Positions 62,209-64,000 of a stretch of DNA of 64,000 bases are shown piece after piece. The number at the start of each line of letters is the position of its first letter. The first letter of the stretch is position 1. Under the pieces are notes generated by a model, which did not search any database, was not told where the DNA came from, and was given only the letters and a program-made list of their open reading frames with translations. This stretch comes from Bacteroides sp. (GTDB lineage Bacteria; Bacteroidota; Bacteroidia; Bacteroidales; Bacteroidaceae): positions 1-64,000 of the forward strand of contig JALCME010000021.1 in NCBI GenBank assembly GCA_022648295.1, given 5' to 3'. The position numbers and the translations under genes were made by a program.

Positions 62209-63753
62209 ATGAAAAAAATCATAATAATGATTATTCTGTCCGTGTCGATTTCGCTTTCGGGAGTATCTCAGGTAGACTATGGAATGACAGTAAAGATTAA
62301 TAAAAAGACATTGCTTGACAAGATAAAAGGTGGCTGGGCTGGGCAGACAATAGGATGTACTTATGGAGGTCCTACGGAATTTAAGTATAAAGGAGCTATT
62401 ATACATCGACAAACCCCTATCATCTGGTATGATGACTACTGTAAAGACATTTTTTCAGAAGATCCGGGCTTATATGATGATGTATATATGGACCTTACAT
62501 TTCTTGAAGTCATGGAGCGGGAGGGCATAGATGCTCCTGCTGAATCTTATGCCACGGCATTTGCAAATGCCGATTACAAATTGTGGCATGCCAATCAAGC
62601 TGCACGTTATAATATCCTGCATGGTATCACGCCTCCGGCATCTGGGTATTGGAAAAACAATCCGCATGCTGATGACATAGATTTCCAGATAGAGTCTGAC
62701 TTCATTGGAATGATATGTCCGGGTATGACAAATACAGCTTCGCTTTTTGCCGATAAAATAGGTCATATTATGAACTATGGTGATGGCTGGTATGGAGGCG
62801 TATATATGGGAGCAATGTATGCATTGGCTTATGTTAATAATGATATATATACAATTGTTACAGAAGCTCTTAAAACAATTCCTGAAAAAAGTAAATTTTA
62901 TTGTTGTATTGCTGATGTCATCAAATACTGGAAACTATATCCTGATGATTGGACTAAGTGTTGGCTTGAAATAGAAAATCGTCATTCTTTTGAAATAGGG
63001 TGTCCGGAAGGCGTGTTCAATGCATTCAATATTGATGCCGCTATTAATGCTGCCTACTGTGTTATAGGTCTTTTGTATGGCAATGGAGATTTTTTCCGTA
63101 CAATGGATATTGCGACCCGTTGCGGACAGGATTCAGACTGTAATCCAGCTACAGCGGCAGGTATTCTTGGGGTTATGAAAGGATATGATGCTATTCCTGA
63201 ATATTGGAAACCAGGGCTTGAAAAATGTGAGAATATAAAATTTCCATACACTAATATATCTTTAAGCTCTGTTTATAATATTAATCTTAAACTGTTGAGT
63301 GATGTTATAAAGGCTAACGGAGGGCGGATAGAAGGAGAGGATTTTTATGTTACCATTCAGAAACCGGAAACAGTACCTTTTGAAGTTTCTTTTGAAGGAT
63401 TATATCCTTCTGAAAGGAGAGTTATCAAATATGATCTTGGAGATGAGCAGATTTTTGATTTTAATGGTAAAGGTATAGTCCTCATGGGGGTTGTCAGACA
63501 AGATATAAAGGATGATAATAATGATTATATTGCCGTTTTAGAAGCATTTATTGATGGGAAGAAAGTTGAAACCGTTAAAATGCCTTATAACTATATTAAA
63601 AGGAAATACGATATCTTTTATACTTATGATCTGAAAGAAGGACCGCATAAATTGGTTATTCGTTGGATGAACCCTAATCATAAATATGCTATTCAATGCA
63701 AGGATTTGGTAATTTATTCTTCGAAACCTGCGCGACTAATTTCCCCTTATTAA
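62209..63753 (+). CDS. Exported ADP-ribosylglycohydrolase-family protein (copy 3)
   Basis: A 514-residue protein with a signal peptide (about 1-20). ARH start: DKIKGGWAGQTIGCTYGGP. The first motif reads Met94-Asp95-Leu96-Thr97, so the second metal Asp is Leu; an Asp pair (90-91) precedes it. The second DxD is intact (Asp308, Asp310 in GQDSDCNPAT). Shared blocks with copy 2 include YN(I/L) then GI-PPASG-W-NNPHADD-DFQIE-DFIG. A beta-rich C-terminal domain (about 390-510) follows. It starts 6 bp after copy 2. Substrate unknown; a changed metal site may mean a different glycosidic substrate. Confidence 0.83.
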   Translation: MKKIIIMIILSVSISLSGVSQVDYGMTVKINKKTLLDKIKGGWAGQTIGCTYGGPTEFKYKGAIIHRQTPIIWYDDYCKDIFSEDPGLYDDVYMDLTFLEVMEREGIDAPAESYATAFANADYKLWHANQAARYNILHGITPPASGYWKNNPHADDIDFQIESDFIGMICPGMTNTASLFADKIGHIMNYGDGWYGGVYMGAMYALAYVNNDIYTIVTEALKTIPEKSKFYCCIADVIKYWKLYPDDWTKCWLEIENRHSFEIGCPEGVFNAFNIDAAINAAYCVIGLLYGNGDFFRTMDIATRCGQDSDCNPATAAGILGVMKGYDAIPEYWKPGLEKCENIKFPYTNISLSSVYNINLKLLSDVIKANGGRIEGEDFYVTIQKPETVPFEVSFEGLYPSERRVIKYDLGDEQIFDFNGKGIVLMGVVRQDIKDDNNDYIAVLEAFIDGKKVETVKMPYNYIKRKYDIFYTYDLKEGPHKLVIRWMNPNHKYAIQCKDLVIYSSKPARLISPY

Positions 63754-63760
63754 TGAAAAT

Positions 63761-64000
63761 ATGAACAAGGTTGCATTTATATTACTGCTTCTATGCTATT
63801 CCGTAGGATTATTGTCCTGCTCTTCGGATGGTAATAACAATTTGGGAAAAGATGATACTGGAACATCTGAACAATTTAGTAAACGGTATAATGCAGATCA
63901 AATTTTTTATAGCAAAATATTGAAACAAGAAATAAAATATACCGTTCTGTTGCCTAGCGAATATTTGAAAGAAACAACTGCTCGTTATGGGGTAGTATAT
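63761..64000 (+). CDS. Esterase-like lipoprotein (3' end outside window)
   Basis: ATG at 63761, 7 bp after copy 3. The 80 residues present start with a signal peptide ending LLSCSS (lipobox Cys20), then a Ser/Asp-rich linker and the segment FYSKILKQEIKYTVLLPSEYL. That segment, followed by RYGVVY, is how the putative esterase (PF00756-like alpha/beta hydrolase) domain usually begins. The catalytic Ser, Asp and His lie beyond the window edge. It is likely a surface or periplasmic hydrolase of the same locus, for example removing acyl groups from the substrate. Confidence 0.65.
   Translation, partial: MNKVAFILLLLCYSVGLLSCSSDGNNNLGKDDTGTSEQFSKRYNADQIFYSKILKQEIKYTVLLPSEYLKETTARYGVVY

Overview
The window reads as chromosomal DNA of a gut Bacteroides or a very close relative. 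The support is: SusC/SusD pairs, ECF sigma/FecR/TonB-transducer sets, promoters of the Bacteroides type (-33 TTTG and -7 TAnnTTTG), a DUF3987/DUF4248/HU-like/smalltalk gene set, a cytochrome bd operon led by a DUF4492 gene, and a gnd-zwf-pgl operon. No species is assigned.

Layout. (1) 1-2.6 kb: end of a DUF3987 protein, a DUF4248 gene, an HU-like protein and a 35-residue smalltalk peptide. (2) 2.7-8.9 kb, minus strand: an exopolysaccharide export/initiation operon (Wzc-like kinase, Wza-like lipoprotein, WcaJ-like transferase). Upstream of it is a promoter segment bounded by 31-bp inverted repeats, then a tyrosine recombinase gene. This is a phase-variation switch, and the one recognisable promoter points away from the operon (OFF). 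(3) 8.9-13.7 kb: a Crp/Fnr-like regulator, three tRNAs (Ser-Glu-Lys), DNA-3-methyladenine glycosylase, and an OYE / aldo-keto reductase / pirin cluster. (4) 13.9-23.9 kb: ECF sigma factor, FecR anti-sigma, TonB-dependent transducer, DUF4876-like lipoprotein, outer-membrane barrel, and a caspase-fold (C25/gingipain-like) protein with a helical-repeat tail. (5) 24-36 kb: AspT/YidE-type transporter, a surface protein with 16-residue repeats, acyl-CoA ligase, the GDP-fucose pathway (gmd, fcl), a dicarboxylate/amino-acid symporter, and the oxidative pentose phosphate operon. (6) 36.4-43.8 kb: small genes, then a TolC/MacA/MacB efflux operon with its own LytS/LytR two-component pair. (7) 43.9-50.3 kb: cytochrome bd oxidase, MtgA, an OmpA lipoprotein and a MATE exporter. 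(8) 50.9-64 kb: a polysaccharide-utilisation-type locus with LacI regulator, ribokinase, sugar transporter, SusC, SusD, three tandem exported ADP-ribosylglycohydrolase-family proteins, and the start of an esterase-like lipoprotein. Its content suggests scavenging of ribose, nucleoside or ADP-ribose-type substrates.

The observations most worth following are the invertible promoter, the triple ADP-ribosylglycohydrolase locus (two copies lack a canonical metal-site Asp), the sigma/FecR-controlled protease-like surface operon, and two distant intergenic arrays of one short motif repeated every 21 nt just downstream of genes.
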